Shown here in pieces: positions 1 to 7,573 of a stretch of DNA of 64,000 nucleotides. Each line of letters starts with the position of its first letter. Position 1 is the first letter of the stretch. The DNA is from Puniceibacterium antarcticum (lineage in GTDB: Bacteria > Pseudomonadota > Alphaproteobacteria > Rhodobacterales > Rhodobacteraceae): the NCBI RefSeq assembly GCF_002760615.1, contig NZ_AWWI01000186.1, positions 1 to 64,000 on the forward strand, written 5' to 3'. Made by a program: the position numbers and the translations under genes. The notes under the pieces were generated by a model. The model worked only from the letters and a program-made list of their open reading frames with translations, did not search any database and was not told the DNA's origin.

Positions 1-586
1 CCAGACGTTCCAGCCCGCCGCGTGCCAGCTCTGCCACCGCCTCGACCCTTCCATCGACCAGAGGCACCCGCCCGCGCGATTCCAGTTCCGGCACCGCGCG
101 CAGATAGGCGGCAAGCCCCGCCGCATACCCCAGGTCCAGCGCGGCGGCATCGTCCTGGCCGCCCAGGGCGCGGGCAGAGGCCAGCATCAGATGACCGCCC
201 GTCTCTTCGATATAACGCTGAAAATGCGCGACATCCTCGAACGGGTCTCGGTAAATATCCCAGCGCCGCGCCGCAACGCCCCGGTCCAGCAGTTCGGCAG
301 AGGTGCTGTCGAGCACACCGGCCAGCGGCGTCACGACCTCGTGCCGGCGCACCGTGGCACCGCTGCGGATCTCCTCCAGCGCGTCACGCCACCATTGCAG
401 GCGCATCTCGGCGATCATCGTCTCTTGCGTCACCCAGGGCGCGCGCGCGGCTTCGATGTTAAAGGCATAGATCGGGAACAGCTTGGCCCGCGCCGCGACG
501 GGTGTCGCCATCAGGGCGCGGAACCGGTCCGGATCGGCGCGTTCGACCATTTGCGCGCAGGCGATAAGATCATCGTCAAAAGTCAT
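1..586 (-). CDS. Squalene/phytoene synthase family protein, C-terminus beyond left edge
   Basis: Reading the minus strand from the ATG at 586-584 gives an uninterrupted frame to the window edge, about 195 residues. It starts MTFDDDLIACAQMVERADPDR and contains PIYAFNIEAAR and MRLQWWRDAL, which resemble the first helical aspartate/arginine region of the isoprenoid trans-prenyltransferase fold. This group (COG1562) is often annotated squalene/phytoene synthase, and some members resemble the complex I assembly factor NDUFAF6 rather than carotenoid enzymes. No carotenoid genes are visible nearby, so a biosynthetic role is not supported. The true C-terminus lies left of the window. Family assignment is from remembered motifs; the substrate is unknown. 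Confidence 0.72.
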   Translation of the reverse strand, partial: MTFDDDLIACAQMVERADPDRFRALMATPVAARAKLFPIYAFNIEAARAPWVTQETMIAEMRLQWWRDALEEIRSGATVRRHEVVTPLAGVLDSTSAELLDRGVAARRWDIYRDPFEDVAHFQRYIEETGGHLMLASARALGGQDDAAALDLGYAAGLAAYLRAVPELESRGRVPLVDGRVEAVAELARGGLERL

Positions 587-649
587 GGTGTCCCCTAGCG
601 TGACCAGCGCACGGCAGCAACCGGCTGTCCCGCACATGTTTACAGAGCA

Positions 650-717
650 AAGGGGGCTGTCTGCCCCCTCTGCGCGCGATGCGCGCATTCACCCCCGAGG
701 ATATTTAGGGGCAGATG
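650..717 (-). repeat. Modular core-plus-hairpin repeat, copy A
   Basis: Read on the minus strand it begins with the core CTTCATCTGCCC followed by TAAATATCC. Two hairpins follow: TGCGCGC/GCGCGCA around GAT at 671-687, and AGGGGGC/GCCCCCT around TGTCT at 651-669. It lies in the 152-bp gap between the cimA stop and the next minus-strand gene, in the same sense as both, so it may act as a terminator or 3-prime structure for cimA. Confidence 0.7.
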
Positions 718-738
718 AAGACGCGAGGCGTTGCGACG

Positions 739-2361
739 TCACGCGCCATCCCCGCAATCGCGCACCAGCTTCCAGCGCACCGCATCCAGCAGCGCCTCGA
801 ACGAGGCATCGACGATGTTCGCCGAGACACCGACCGTGGACCAGCGCCGCCCCTGCCCGTCCTCAGAATCGATGATGACCCGGGTCACAGCCTCTGTGCC
901 GCCTTGTGTGATGCGCACCTTGAAATCCACCAGCCGCAGATCCTCGATCATCGCCTGATAGCGGCCCAGATCCTTGGACAGCGCCTTGGACAGCGCATTC
1001 ACCGGGCCGCGATCCGACCCGCTTTCGTCCATGGATTCGCTCACCGACAGGGTCTTGACCCCATCAACCTTGACCACAACCACCGCCTCGGACAGCGACA
1101 CCACCTTGTTGCGCTTGTTCTTGCGCCGCTCGACCGTGACGCGGTAGCGCTTGACCTCAAAGAACTCGGGCAGCCTCCCCAGCTCGGCCCGCGCCAGAAG
1201 CTCGAATGACGCCTCAGCGGTGTCATAGGAATACCCCTCGGATTCGCGCGCCTTCACCACGTCAAGGATGCGCCCCAGCGCCGGATCGCCCGGTGCCACC
1301 TCTATCCCCGCCTCGGCCAGCCGGCGGCGCAGGTTGCTTTGCCCCGCCTGATTGGACATCGGCACAAAGCGCCGGTTGCCCACCAGACCGGGGTCGATGT
1401 GTTCATAGGTCGTCGGATCCTTGAGGATCGCGCTGGCATGTAAGCCCGCCTTGTGGGTAAAGGCCGAGCCGCCCACATAAGGCATCTGCTTCATCGGCAC
1501 CCGGTTCAGGATATCATCCAGCATCCGGCTGAGCCGCGTCAGCCCGGCGAGCCCGTCCAGCGACACGCCAATCTCGAACCGCTCCGCATAGGGCGCCTTC
1601 AGCAGCAGCGTCGGGATCAGCGACACGAGGTTGGCATTGCCGCACCGCTCGCCCAGCCCGTTCAGCGTGCCCTGCACCTGCCGCACCCCCGCGTCCACCG
1701 CCGCCAAAGTACAGGCCACCGCCATCTCGGTATCATTATGCGTGTGAATGCCCAGACGATCCCCGGGCACACCCGCCGCAATCACCTCGGACACACTCCG
1801 CCCGATATCAGACGGCAGACTGCCGCCATTGGTGTCACACAACACCACCCAGCGCGCCCCGGCGCCCAGCGCGGCGTGCAGACACTCCAAGGCATAGGCC
1901 GGATGGGCGCGGTAGCCGTCAAAGAAATGCTCGGCGTCCAGCAACGCCTCGCGCCCGCTGGCCACACAATGGGCCACACTCGCGCGGATATTCTCGACAT
2001 TTTCGTCCAGCGTGATGCCCAGCGCCGTGGTCACATGAAACTCATGCGCCTTGCCCACAAGACAGACCACCCCAGTGCCCGCATCCAGCACCGCCGCCAG
2101 CACATCGTCATTCTCGGCCGACCGCCCGGCGCGTTTGGTCATGCCAAAGGCGGTCATCCGCGCCCGCGTCGCCCCGACCGCATCAAAGAATCCGGAATCC
2201 GTCGGATTGGCCCCCGGCCAGCCGCCCTCGATGTAATCCACGCCCAGAGCATCCAGAGCCGCCGCGATCCGCAGCTTTTCCGCCACGGAAAACTGCACAC
2301 CCTGAGTCTGCTGCCCGTCGCGCAGAGTGGTGTCATAGAGATAAAGCCGCTCCTTACCCAT
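739..2361 (-). CDS. cimA: (R)-citramalate synthase, CimA type
   Basis: This enzyme condenses pyruvate with acetyl-CoA to (R)-citramalate, the threonine-independent entry to isoleucine synthesis. The 540-residue product has the N-terminal HMGL-like TIM barrel signature YDTTLRDGQQTQGVQFS near residue 8 and the metal-binding HTHNDTEMAV motif. A C-terminal LeuA-type allosteric dimer domain starts about residue 400, near LPEFFEVKRYRV. That length and layout match the CimA/long 2-isopropylmalate synthase-like group. The start is ATG at 2361; an in-frame GTG lies one codon upstream. Only 13 bases separate this ATG from a repeat (copy B), so the leader is largely repeat sequence. LeuA is an alternative, but the DGQQTQGV form favours CimA. 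Confidence 0.9.
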   Translation of the reverse strand: MGKERLYLYDTTLRDGQQTQGVQFSVAEKLRIAAALDALGVDYIEGGWPGANPTDSGFFDAVGATRARMTAFGMTKRAGRSAENDDVLAAVLDAGTGVVCLVGKAHEFHVTTALGITLDENVENIRASVAHCVASGREALLDAEHFFDGYRAHPAYALECLHAALGAGARWVVLCDTNGGSLPSDIGRSVSEVIAAGVPGDRLGIHTHNDTEMAVACTLAAVDAGVRQVQGTLNGLGERCGNANLVSLIPTLLLKAPYAERFEIGVSLDGLAGLTRLSRMLDDILNRVPMKQMPYVGGSAFTHKAGLHASAILKDPTTYEHIDPGLVGNRRFVPMSNQAGQSNLRRRLAEAGIEVAPGDPALGRILDVVKARESEGYSYDTAEASFELLARAELGRLPEFFEVKRYRVTVERRKNKRNKVVSLSEAVVVVKVDGVKTLSVSESMDESGSDRGPVNALSKALSKDLGRYQAMIEDLRLVDFKVRITQGGTEAVTRVIIDSEDGQGRRWSTVGVSANIVDASFEALLDAVRWKLVRDCGDGA

Positions 2362-2374
2362 CACACCGCCCCCG

Positions 2375-2422
2375 CTTCATCTGCCCAAAAATATCCCGGG
2401 GGAGTGGGGGCTGGCCCCCACT
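2375..2422 (+). repeat. Modular core-plus-hairpin repeat, copy B
   Basis: The core CTTCATCTGCCC, then AAAAATATCCCGGGGG, is followed by a perfect stem AGTGGGGG/CCCCCACT with a CTGG loop (2403-2422). It sits between the cysS stop and the cimA start, in opposite sense to both genes. Its core end therefore forms the leader just upstream of the cimA start codon. Confidence 0.8.
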
Positions 2423-2448
2423 GCAAGAGATCAGACTGCACTGTCCTT

Positions 2449-3816
2449 TCACGTCAGATCCTCCAGCTTCGCCAGATCGACCTCTGGACCTGCGGCCAAG
2501 ACCACGCCTTCTTTGCTCATCTGAACAGACACCCCCACATCGACAAGAGTGGCTTTCAGCCGATCAAGCTCTGCAAAGTCCTTGGTCTGCATGGCCAGCT
2601 CACGCGCTTGCGTCAGACGCTGCGACCAAGCATCAAGCAATTGGCCCGGTCTCTCGACCCAGTCGCCCATATCATCGCCCAGCAATCCTAGCATCTGCGC
2701 GCTCGCCTTCAGTTCCGGCAGCGCCCCCTGGCTGGCCAGTTCGTGCATCGCCGCGATCGCGCCCGCCGTGTTAAGATCGTCGCACAGCGTCTCCAATACA
2801 GCGGGAGCGGGCATCGGGGCCGCTACAACGTCCTGAACAAGTTTGCGCCACTTCAGCAACGTCCGTGACGCCTCTTTTGCTTTCTGCTCTGTCCAGTCCA
2901 TCGGCTTGCGGTAATGCGTGCTCAGCATCACGAACCTGATCACCTCGCCCGGCACGCCCTGATCCAGCAGATCGCGCACGGTAAAGAAATTGCCTAAAGA
3001 TTTAGACATTTTCTTTCCCTCGACCTGCAGCATCTCGTTGTGCAGCCAGACCTTGGCAAACCCGCCGCCGGGATGGGCGCAGCAGCTCTGCGCAATCTCG
3101 TTCTCATGATGCGGGAACATCAGATCATTGCCGCCGCCGTGAATGTCGAACGACTCGCCCAGCAGCTCGAACGCCATGGCCGAGCATTCGATATGCCAGC
3201 CCGGACGCCCCCGCCCCCAAGGCGACTCCCAGCCCGGCTGATCGTCTGACGATGGCTTCCACAGCACAAAATCCATCGGATGGCGCTTGTAGGGCGCAAC
3301 CTCGACCCGTGCCCCGGCGATCATATCGTCAACCGACCGGCCCGACAGGCGACCATATTCGGCGTAGGAATCGACGGAAAACAGCACATGCCCCTCGGCA
3401 GCATAGGCGTGGCCCTTGGCAATCAGATCGCCGATCATCGCCACCATCTGCGGAATATACTGCGTGGCGCGCGGCATGTGGTCCGGCTCCAGCGCGCCAA
3501 CCGCGCCCATATCGTCCAAAAACCACTGCGTCGTCTCGGCGGTGATCTCTCCGATCGTCCGGCCCGACTCGGCCGCCCGCGCGTTGATCTTGTCATCCAC
3601 ATCGGTGAAATTGCGCACATAGGTCACGTGGCCTTCGCCATAGACATGCCGCAGCAGCCGATAGAGCACGTCGAACACGATCACCGGGCGCGCATTGCCC
3701 AGATGGGCGCGGTCATAGACCGTCGGCCCGCAGACATACATGCGCACATCGTCCGGGTTCAGCGGCGCAAACAGCTCTTTCTTGCGTGTTGCGGTGTTGG
3801 TCAGAAAGATATCCAT
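2449..3816 (-). CDS. cysS: Cysteine--tRNA ligase
   Basis: This class I aminoacyl-tRNA synthetase charges tRNA-Cys in the cytoplasm. The 455 residues are typical for the family. Cys29 in VCGPTVYD is the first zinc ligand, and HLGN at residues 38-41 is the HIGH signature. [10 protein letters not shown] and the HHENEIAQS segment supply further zinc/active-site residues, and [10 protein letters not shown] is the KMSKS loop. The C-terminal DALR-type helical region is present. The start MDIFLTNT fits the family. A 207-bp gap separates it from the VOC gene on the same strand, and the downstream side leads into repeat copy B. Confidence 0.97.
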   Translation of the reverse strand: MDIFLTNTATRKKELFAPLNPDDVRMYVCGPTVYDRAHLGNARPVIVFDVLYRLLRHVYGEGHVTYVRNFTDVDDKINARAAESGRTIGEITAETTQWFLDDMGAVGALEPDHMPRATQYIPQMVAMIGDLIAKGHAYAAEGHVLFSVDSYAEYGRLSGRSVDDMIAGARVEVAPYKRHPMDFVLWKPSSDDQPGWESPWGRGRPGWHIECSAMAFELLGESFDIHGGGNDLMFPHHENEIAQSCCAHPGGGFAKVWLHNEMLQVEGKKMSKSLGNFFTVRDLLDQGVPGEVIRFVMLSTHYRKPMDWTEQKAKEASRTLLKWRKLVQDVVAAPMPAPAVLETLCDDLNTAGAIAAMHELASQGALPELKASAQMLGLLGDDMGDWVERPGQLLDAWSQRLTQARELAMQTKDFAELDRLKATLVDVGVSVQMSKEGVVLAAGPEVDLAKLEDLT

Positions 3817-3986
3817 AGCTCCGTCCTCGCGAGGGGTCGCGGCGGACTTAGCAATTCAGTCTTGAGAAGGAAACAGAATACCGGCCCGCCGAAAGATCAG
3901 CAGGTAATGCAGCAAATAAGGGGTGCAGCGGTGTTCATGGCGATCCGATTAGCACGCCCGCCCCCGCCTGACAAGCACGCCGCACA

Positions 3987-4015
3987 GGGGCCGGGGCAGA
4001 AATACCCCCGGCCCC
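3987..4015 (-). terminator. GC-rich hairpin after the VOC gene
   Basis: GGGGCCGGGG and CCCCGGCCCC form a perfect 10-bp stem around a 9-base loop, starting 9 bases past the stop of the minus-strand VOC gene. There is no clear U-run on the minus strand, so it may be a weak terminator or an mRNA-end stabiliser. Confidence 0.55.
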
Positions 4016-4024
4016 GCCGCGCCC

Positions 4025-4408
4025 TCAGCCGTAGGACACCACCTCGTATTCCACCGCATCCGGCCCCTCGAAATAGAACCGCTGCCCGGGTTCATAATCC
4101 GCATGGCTGTGCGGCACATAGCCTGCGGCAACCACACGCGCCTCGACCGCCGCCAGATCCTCCACCACGATGCCGATGTGGTTCAGCCCGCCACGGGCGG
4201 CATAGCGTTCGGCCACGTCACGCGTGCGCCCGTCGCCGGGCCGGTAGAGCGCAACATATCCCGCATCATCCCCCACATGCACCGCGTATCCATTGGCAAT
4301 CGCCGCCCCGCTCCAGCGCACGGACCAGCCAAACACCGCCGCCAGAAACGCCGCCGTCGCCTCCAGATCCGCCACCGTAATATTCATATGTTCCAACCGT
4401 GCCGACAT
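4025..4408 (-). CDS. VOC (glyoxalase/bleomycin-resistance fold) protein
   Basis: The 127-residue protein is one vicinal-oxygen-chelate domain made of two beta-alpha-beta3 repeats. It opens LEHMNITVADLEAT, where the His is a likely first metal ligand. The second half starts GGLNHIGIVVEDL, with another candidate His, and ends FYFEGPDAVEYEVVSYG, with a Glu in the usual last-ligand position. Members include glyoxalase I, dioxygenases and antibiotic-binding proteins, and nothing here identifies the substrate. It is monocistronic, with a hairpin after it. The start lies in the usual MxxLxHxNI context. Confidence 0.85.
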   Translation of the reverse strand: MSARLEHMNITVADLEATAAFLAAVFGWSVRWSGAAIANGYAVHVGDDAGYVALYRPGDGRTRDVAERYAARGGLNHIGIVVEDLAAVEARVVAAGYVPHSHADYEPGQRFYFEGPDAVEYEVVSYG

Positions 4409-4582
4409 TGTCTCGCTCCTTTGGTTTCAAGATCAATGCGCTCTTGCTAATTCCTCAAGTCCACTTGAGATCAAGCACAAAAACATTCCTCGTCACTTGC
4501 CGCAACGCAGCACCCCCTTGCCCCCGCCACGCGCGCTTGGCAAAAGAGTCGCAACGCTCTTCCCTTTGTGAAAGCCTCTGTC

Positions 4583-5782
4583 ATGCCACATCTCTCTTCA
4601 CGCATCCTCTCGATCAATGGCAGCGGCTCTGACGGATGGGGGGTCTTTTACCGCGCCCGGGCCATGGTCGCGGCAGGTGAGATGGTGACCGAACTGACCA
4701 TCGGTGAACATGACATCCGCACCCATCCCGCAATTCTTGATGCGATGCACCGCGCCGCACAGGCCGGGCACACCGGCTATGCCACGATTCCCGGGATCAC
4801 GGCCCTGCGCGACGCCGTGGCGGCCCGGATCACCCGGAACACCGGCATTCCCACGGCGCGCGAAAATGTGCTGATCACGCCAGGCGGGCAATCGGCACTG
4901 TTCGCCGCGCATATGGCCTGCTGCAACCCCGGGGAAACCGCGCTTTACATCGATCCCTATTATGCGACCTATCCCGGCACGATCCGTGCCGCCGGAGCCG
5001 TCCCCCAGGCGATCGCCACCCGGGCCGAGGACAGCTTTCTGCCCGATTATGACAGGATCAGCGACGCGGCCCTTGCCCATGGCGCCGCAAGCCTGCTGGT
5101 GAACACCCCCAACAACCCCACAGGCGTCGTCTATCCGCGCAGCACACTCGAAGACATTGCCCATGCAGCGCTCGATCATGACCTCTGGGTGATCTCGGAC
5201 GAGGTGTATGAAACCCAGATCTGGGAAGGCGCGCATCTGTCACCCCGCGCGCTGCCGGGGATGGATCAGTGCACGCTGGTGGTCGGGTCAATGTCGAAAA
5301 GCCACGCCATGACCGGCAGCCGCATCGGCTGGATCGTCGCACCCGAACACGTGATCGAAAAGCTCTCGGATCTTGCTACCAACACCACCTACGGGGTGCC
5401 CGGCTATATTCAGGACGCCGCCGTCTTTGCCCTCGCCCAAGGCGCCGCGCTGGAAGAAGAGGTCGCGGCCCCCTTCCGCCGCCGCCGCGCGCTCGCGATG
5501 TCCATCCTCGAAGGCCAGAATGTCGTGGGCCACATCCCCAGCCAGGGTGCCATGTACCTGATGCTCGACATCCGCAGCACCGGCATGACGGGCGAAGCCT
5601 TTGCCAATGCTCTGCTCGACACCCACCGGATCGCGGTGATGCCCGGTGAAAGCTTTGGCGCCGCGGCCAGCGGTCACATCCGCTTGGCAATGACGGTGGC
5701 AGATGACAGCTTTGCCGTGGCACTGCAGACGCTGTGCAGCTTTGCCGGAATGCTGATCCCCTCGGACTTCGCCCCAGCCTAG
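4583..5782 (+). CDS. PLP-dependent class I/II aminotransferase, arginine:pyruvate transaminase-like
   Basis: This fold-type I aminotransferase is about 399 residues. TPNNPTGVVYP carries the conserved Asn, ISDEVYE the cofactor-binding Asp, and GSMSKSHAMTGSRIGW the Schiff-base lysine. GHIRLAM near the end has the carboxylate-binding Arg. The run from LWVISDEVY through SKSHAMTG to YIQDAA strongly recalls AruH, the arginine:pyruvate transaminase of Pseudomonas. The resemblance is remembered, not computed, and other basic or neutral substrates are possible. I prefer ATG 4583; an in-frame GTG exists at 4568. No aru operon partners are adjacent. Both an arginase and an agmatinase occur elsewhere in the window. 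Confidence 0.85.
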   Translation: MPHLSSRILSINGSGSDGWGVFYRARAMVAAGEMVTELTIGEHDIRTHPAILDAMHRAAQAGHTGYATIPGITALRDAVAARITRNTGIPTARENVLITPGGQSALFAAHMACCNPGETALYIDPYYATYPGTIRAAGAVPQAIATRAEDSFLPDYDRISDAALAHGAASLLVNTPNNPTGVVYPRSTLEDIAHAALDHDLWVISDEVYETQIWEGAHLSPRALPGMDQCTLVVGSMSKSHAMTGSRIGWIVAPEHVIEKLSDLATNTTYGVPGYIQDAAVFALAQGAALEEEVAAPFRRRRALAMSILEGQNVVGHIPSQGAMYLMLDIRSTGMTGEAFANALLDTHRIAVMPGESFGAAASGHIRLAMTVADDSFAVALQTLCSFAGMLIPSDFAPA

Positions 5783-5804
5783 CAGTTCTGGGCACCTTCT
5801 GCAG

Positions 5805-5844
5805 CCATATGGAAACCAGACGGTTCCCATACGTTTTCCATACG
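5805..5844 (-). repeat. Four-unit array of an 11-bp repeat (consensus CGTATGGNNNN)
   Basis: On the plus strand CCATATG, CCAGACG, CCATACG and CCATACG occur at 5805, 5816, 5827 and 5838, exactly 11 bp apart. The last unit ends 9 bases before the start codon of the TfoX-domain gene. A second array with the same unit and period is at 54893. Confidence 0.75.
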
Positions 5845-5852
5845 AGGTCCAG

Positions 5853-6200
5853 ATGGCCAAAACGCCGGTATCCAGTCTGCGCAATCTCGGCCCCGCCGTC
5901 GAAGAGGCCTGCACCCGCGCCGGGATCGACAGCGCAGAAACCCTGCGCGACCTGGGTGCACACGAGGCTTACCGCCGGATGATGGCCACCGGCACCCGAC
6001 CGCATTTCATCAGCTATTACGTGCTGCACATGGCCCTGCAGGGGCGCCCGTGGAACGACTGCAAAGGCGCGGAAAAACTGGGCCTGCGCAGCCAGTTCGA
6101 CAGTCTGAAAACCGCACGGTCAACTGATCCCGATCACCCCCCTGAAGCGCTGGAAAAGTTTCTGCGCGACATAGGTCTGAACCTGCCCAGACAGGGTTAA
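5853..6200 (+). CDS. TfoX C-terminal-domain protein
   Basis: The 115-residue protein has only the helical C-terminal domain of TfoX/Sxy. SSLRNLGPAVEEACTRAGI and ETLRDLGAHEAYRRM form the helix-hairpin-helix-like part typical of that domain. TfoX/Sxy promotes competence with CRP in gammaproteobacteria, but alphaproteobacterial C-domain-only proteins have no established role, so competence should not be inferred. The tail PHFISYYVLHMALQGRPWNDC extends beyond the core domain. It follows the transaminase by 70 bp, a gap filled by the 11-bp repeat array, which must form its leader or promoter. Confidence 0.75.
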   Translation: MAKTPVSSLRNLGPAVEEACTRAGIDSAETLRDLGAHEAYRRMMATGTRPHFISYYVLHMALQGRPWNDCKGAEKLGLRSQFDSLKTARSTDPDHPPEALEKFLRDIGLNLPRQG

Positions 6201-6267
6201 ACCGGAACATTTGTCCTTTTGTGACGTTGACTCTTCAATCGACATCGCACGAAAGGGCATGTTCCCA

Positions 6268-6441
6268 ATGGATCTCATACGCATCATCTTTGCCGTCATT
6301 CTCCCGCCGCTTGGGGTCTTTCTTCAGGTAGGCCTGGGCAAGCATTTCTGGCTGAATATTCTTCTAACCCTCTGCGGCTATATCCCCGGAATCGTCCATG
6401 CCGTCTGGATCATCGCTCGCACCGGCCCCTCCCGCGCATGA
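6268..6441 (+). CDS. YqaE/Pmp3-family small membrane protein
   Basis: The 57-residue protein is of the UPF0057 family, with two transmembrane helices: DLIRIIFAVILPPLGVFLQ and FWLNILLTLCGYIPGIVHAVW. The LPPLGV and GYIPGIVHA motifs are the family hallmarks. Yeast and plant members (Pmp3/RCI2) affect membrane potential and salt or cold tolerance; the bacterial role is not established. ATG 6268 is chosen because MDLIRIIF fits the family and GAAAGG lies 11 bases upstream. Another in-frame ATG is at 6259. Its stop overlaps the next start as ATGA, so the two genes are translationally coupled. Confidence 0.88.
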   Translation: MDLIRIIFAVILPPLGVFLQVGLGKHFWLNILLTLCGYIPGIVHAVWIIARTGPSRA

Positions 6442-6818
6442 GCGCAGAGGCCGATTTTCGCGCTGTCGCGCGGGTCGAAAGGCTGGCACGCCGCATGGAC
6501 TCGGCCTTCCGGGTGCCCCTGACGGGCATCCGGCTCGGCTGGGACAGCATCATCGGCCTTGTGCCGGGCGTTGGTGACACGATCGCACTTTTCCCGCTCG
6601 CCTATCAGCTGCACACCGCCCGCAGTCTTGGCGCGCCCAAGTCCATGATAACACGCATGGTTCTGAATTCAGGTGCAGACTGGCTGATCGGCCTGGTCCC
6701 GATTGTCGGCGATATTTTCGATGTGGGATTCAAATCAAACCTGCGCAACGCCGCACTGCTGCGTGCCTATGTCGAGCAGCGCCACAGCCCGCTGAACGCC
6801 CCCGAAAGAACGCAATAA
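6438..6818 (+). CDS. DUF4112 membrane protein
   Basis: The 126-residue protein has the DUF4112 pattern: RVERLARRMDSAFRVP, then GIRLGWDSIIGLVPGVGD and later DWLIGLVPIVGDIFD. The duplicated GLVPxVGD motif is the family hallmark, probably in re-entrant or short membrane segments (roughly residues 35-60 and 80-100). Function is unknown. Its start overlaps the YqaE-like stop by ATGA. A strong bidirectional terminator begins four bases before the end of its stop codon. Confidence 0.88.
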   Translation: MSAEADFRAVARVERLARRMDSAFRVPLTGIRLGWDSIIGLVPGVGDTIALFPLAYQLHTARSLGAPKSMITRMVLNSGADWLIGLVPIVGDIFDVGFKSNLRNAALLRAYVEQRHSPLNAPERTQ

Positions 6819-6841
6819 GGGCACCCGAAGGTGCCCTTATT
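6814..6841. terminator. Bidirectional terminator between DUF4112 and ndk
   Basis: AATAAGGGCACC and GGTGCCCTTATT form a perfect 12-bp stem with a CGAA tetraloop. The A/T ends provide a U-tract on either strand, serving the convergent DUF4112 and ndk genes. Confidence 0.92.
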
Positions 6842-6869
6842 CATTCAGATCGGAAGGTGAGCTAGAGGA

Positions 6870-7292
6870 TCAGCCGACCAGCTCAAGACCCGCGAAGAAG
6901 TAGGAAATTTCTTCGGCAGCAGTCTCGGGCGCGTCAGAGCCATGAACCGAGTTTTCGCCAACGGATTCTGCGAACTCTGCGCGGATCGTGCCTTCGGCTG
7001 CGTCGGCGGGGTTGGTCGCGCCCATAACTTCACGGTTCTTTGAGATGGCGCCTTCGCCTTCCAGAACCTGAACAACAACGGGTGCGGACGCCATGAATTC
7101 ACACAGTTCGTCGTAAAAGGGGCGTTCTTTGTGAACGGCATAGAAAACGCCGACCTGCTCTTTGCTCAGGTGAATGCGCTTCTGCGCGACAATGCGCAGG
7201 CCTGCTTCTTCGAATTTGGCATTGATCTTGCCGGTCAGGTTGCGCTTGGTGGCATCGGGTTTGATGATGCTCAGGGTGCGTTCGGTGGCCAT
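6870..7292 (-). CDS. ndk: Nucleoside diphosphate kinase
   Basis: NDK transfers the gamma-phosphate of ATP to nucleoside diphosphates through a phosphohistidine, keeping cytoplasmic NTP/dNTP pools balanced. The 140 residues match the family. His117 in [13 protein letters not shown] is the catalytic residue, and [14 protein letters not shown] is the canonical N-terminus, which fixes the start at 7292. It is monocistronic: a bidirectional terminator follows it, and the divergent ABC-F gene lies 281 bp upstream. Confidence 0.98.
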   Translation of the reverse strand: MATERTLSIIKPDATKRNLTGKINAKFEEAGLRIVAQKRIHLSKEQVGVFYAVHKERPFYDELCEFMASAPVVVQVLEGEGAISKNREVMGATNPADAAEGTIRAEFAESVGENSVHGSDAPETAAEEISYFFAGLELVG

Positions 7293-7573
7293 GTGTCGTG
7301 CTCCATAGTTCAAACCCAAAATGGGTTGGGTAAAGTCCAGATTGCGGCCCCGATACCACGCGGCTCGGACCATGGAAAGACCTGATGCAGGGCCGCAGCA
7401 CGCGGGATTTCACATGGGCGCCCCCGCCCGGAAACGCTGCATTAACCATGAATTAGGTCTGTCCAGTCAGGATCGCATCGAAACTCAGCAGTCCAGCGAC
7501 CTCGAGCGATCAAAATCCTGTCTCCCCCTTTCACTCTCTGGCGCCCGTCAAAGACCTCTGCTATGGCGCGCCC
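7293..7573. promoter_or_regulatory. Divergent ndk / ABC-F intergenic region with a CtrA-like box
   Basis: This 281-bp region carries the promoters of the divergent genes. TTAA-CCATGAA-TTAG at 7442-7456 differs in one base from the alphaproteobacterial CtrA consensus TTAA-N7-TTAA. No other clear structure is visible. The regulatory role is inferred from the motif only. Confidence 0.4.

Noticed and set aside
2362..2364. GTG as cimA start
   Set aside because: It is directly before an in-frame ATG with no separate ribosome site; ATG 2361 is the simpler choice.
1453..2691. 412-residue plus-strand open frame over cimA
   Set aside because: It is antisense to a clear citramalate synthase, with no domain, ribosome site or signal; long antisense frames are expected in GC-rich DNA.
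5853..6200. Competence regulator Sxy/TfoX
   Set aside because: Only the C-terminal domain is present and there are no competence genes in the window, so the name would overstate the evidence.
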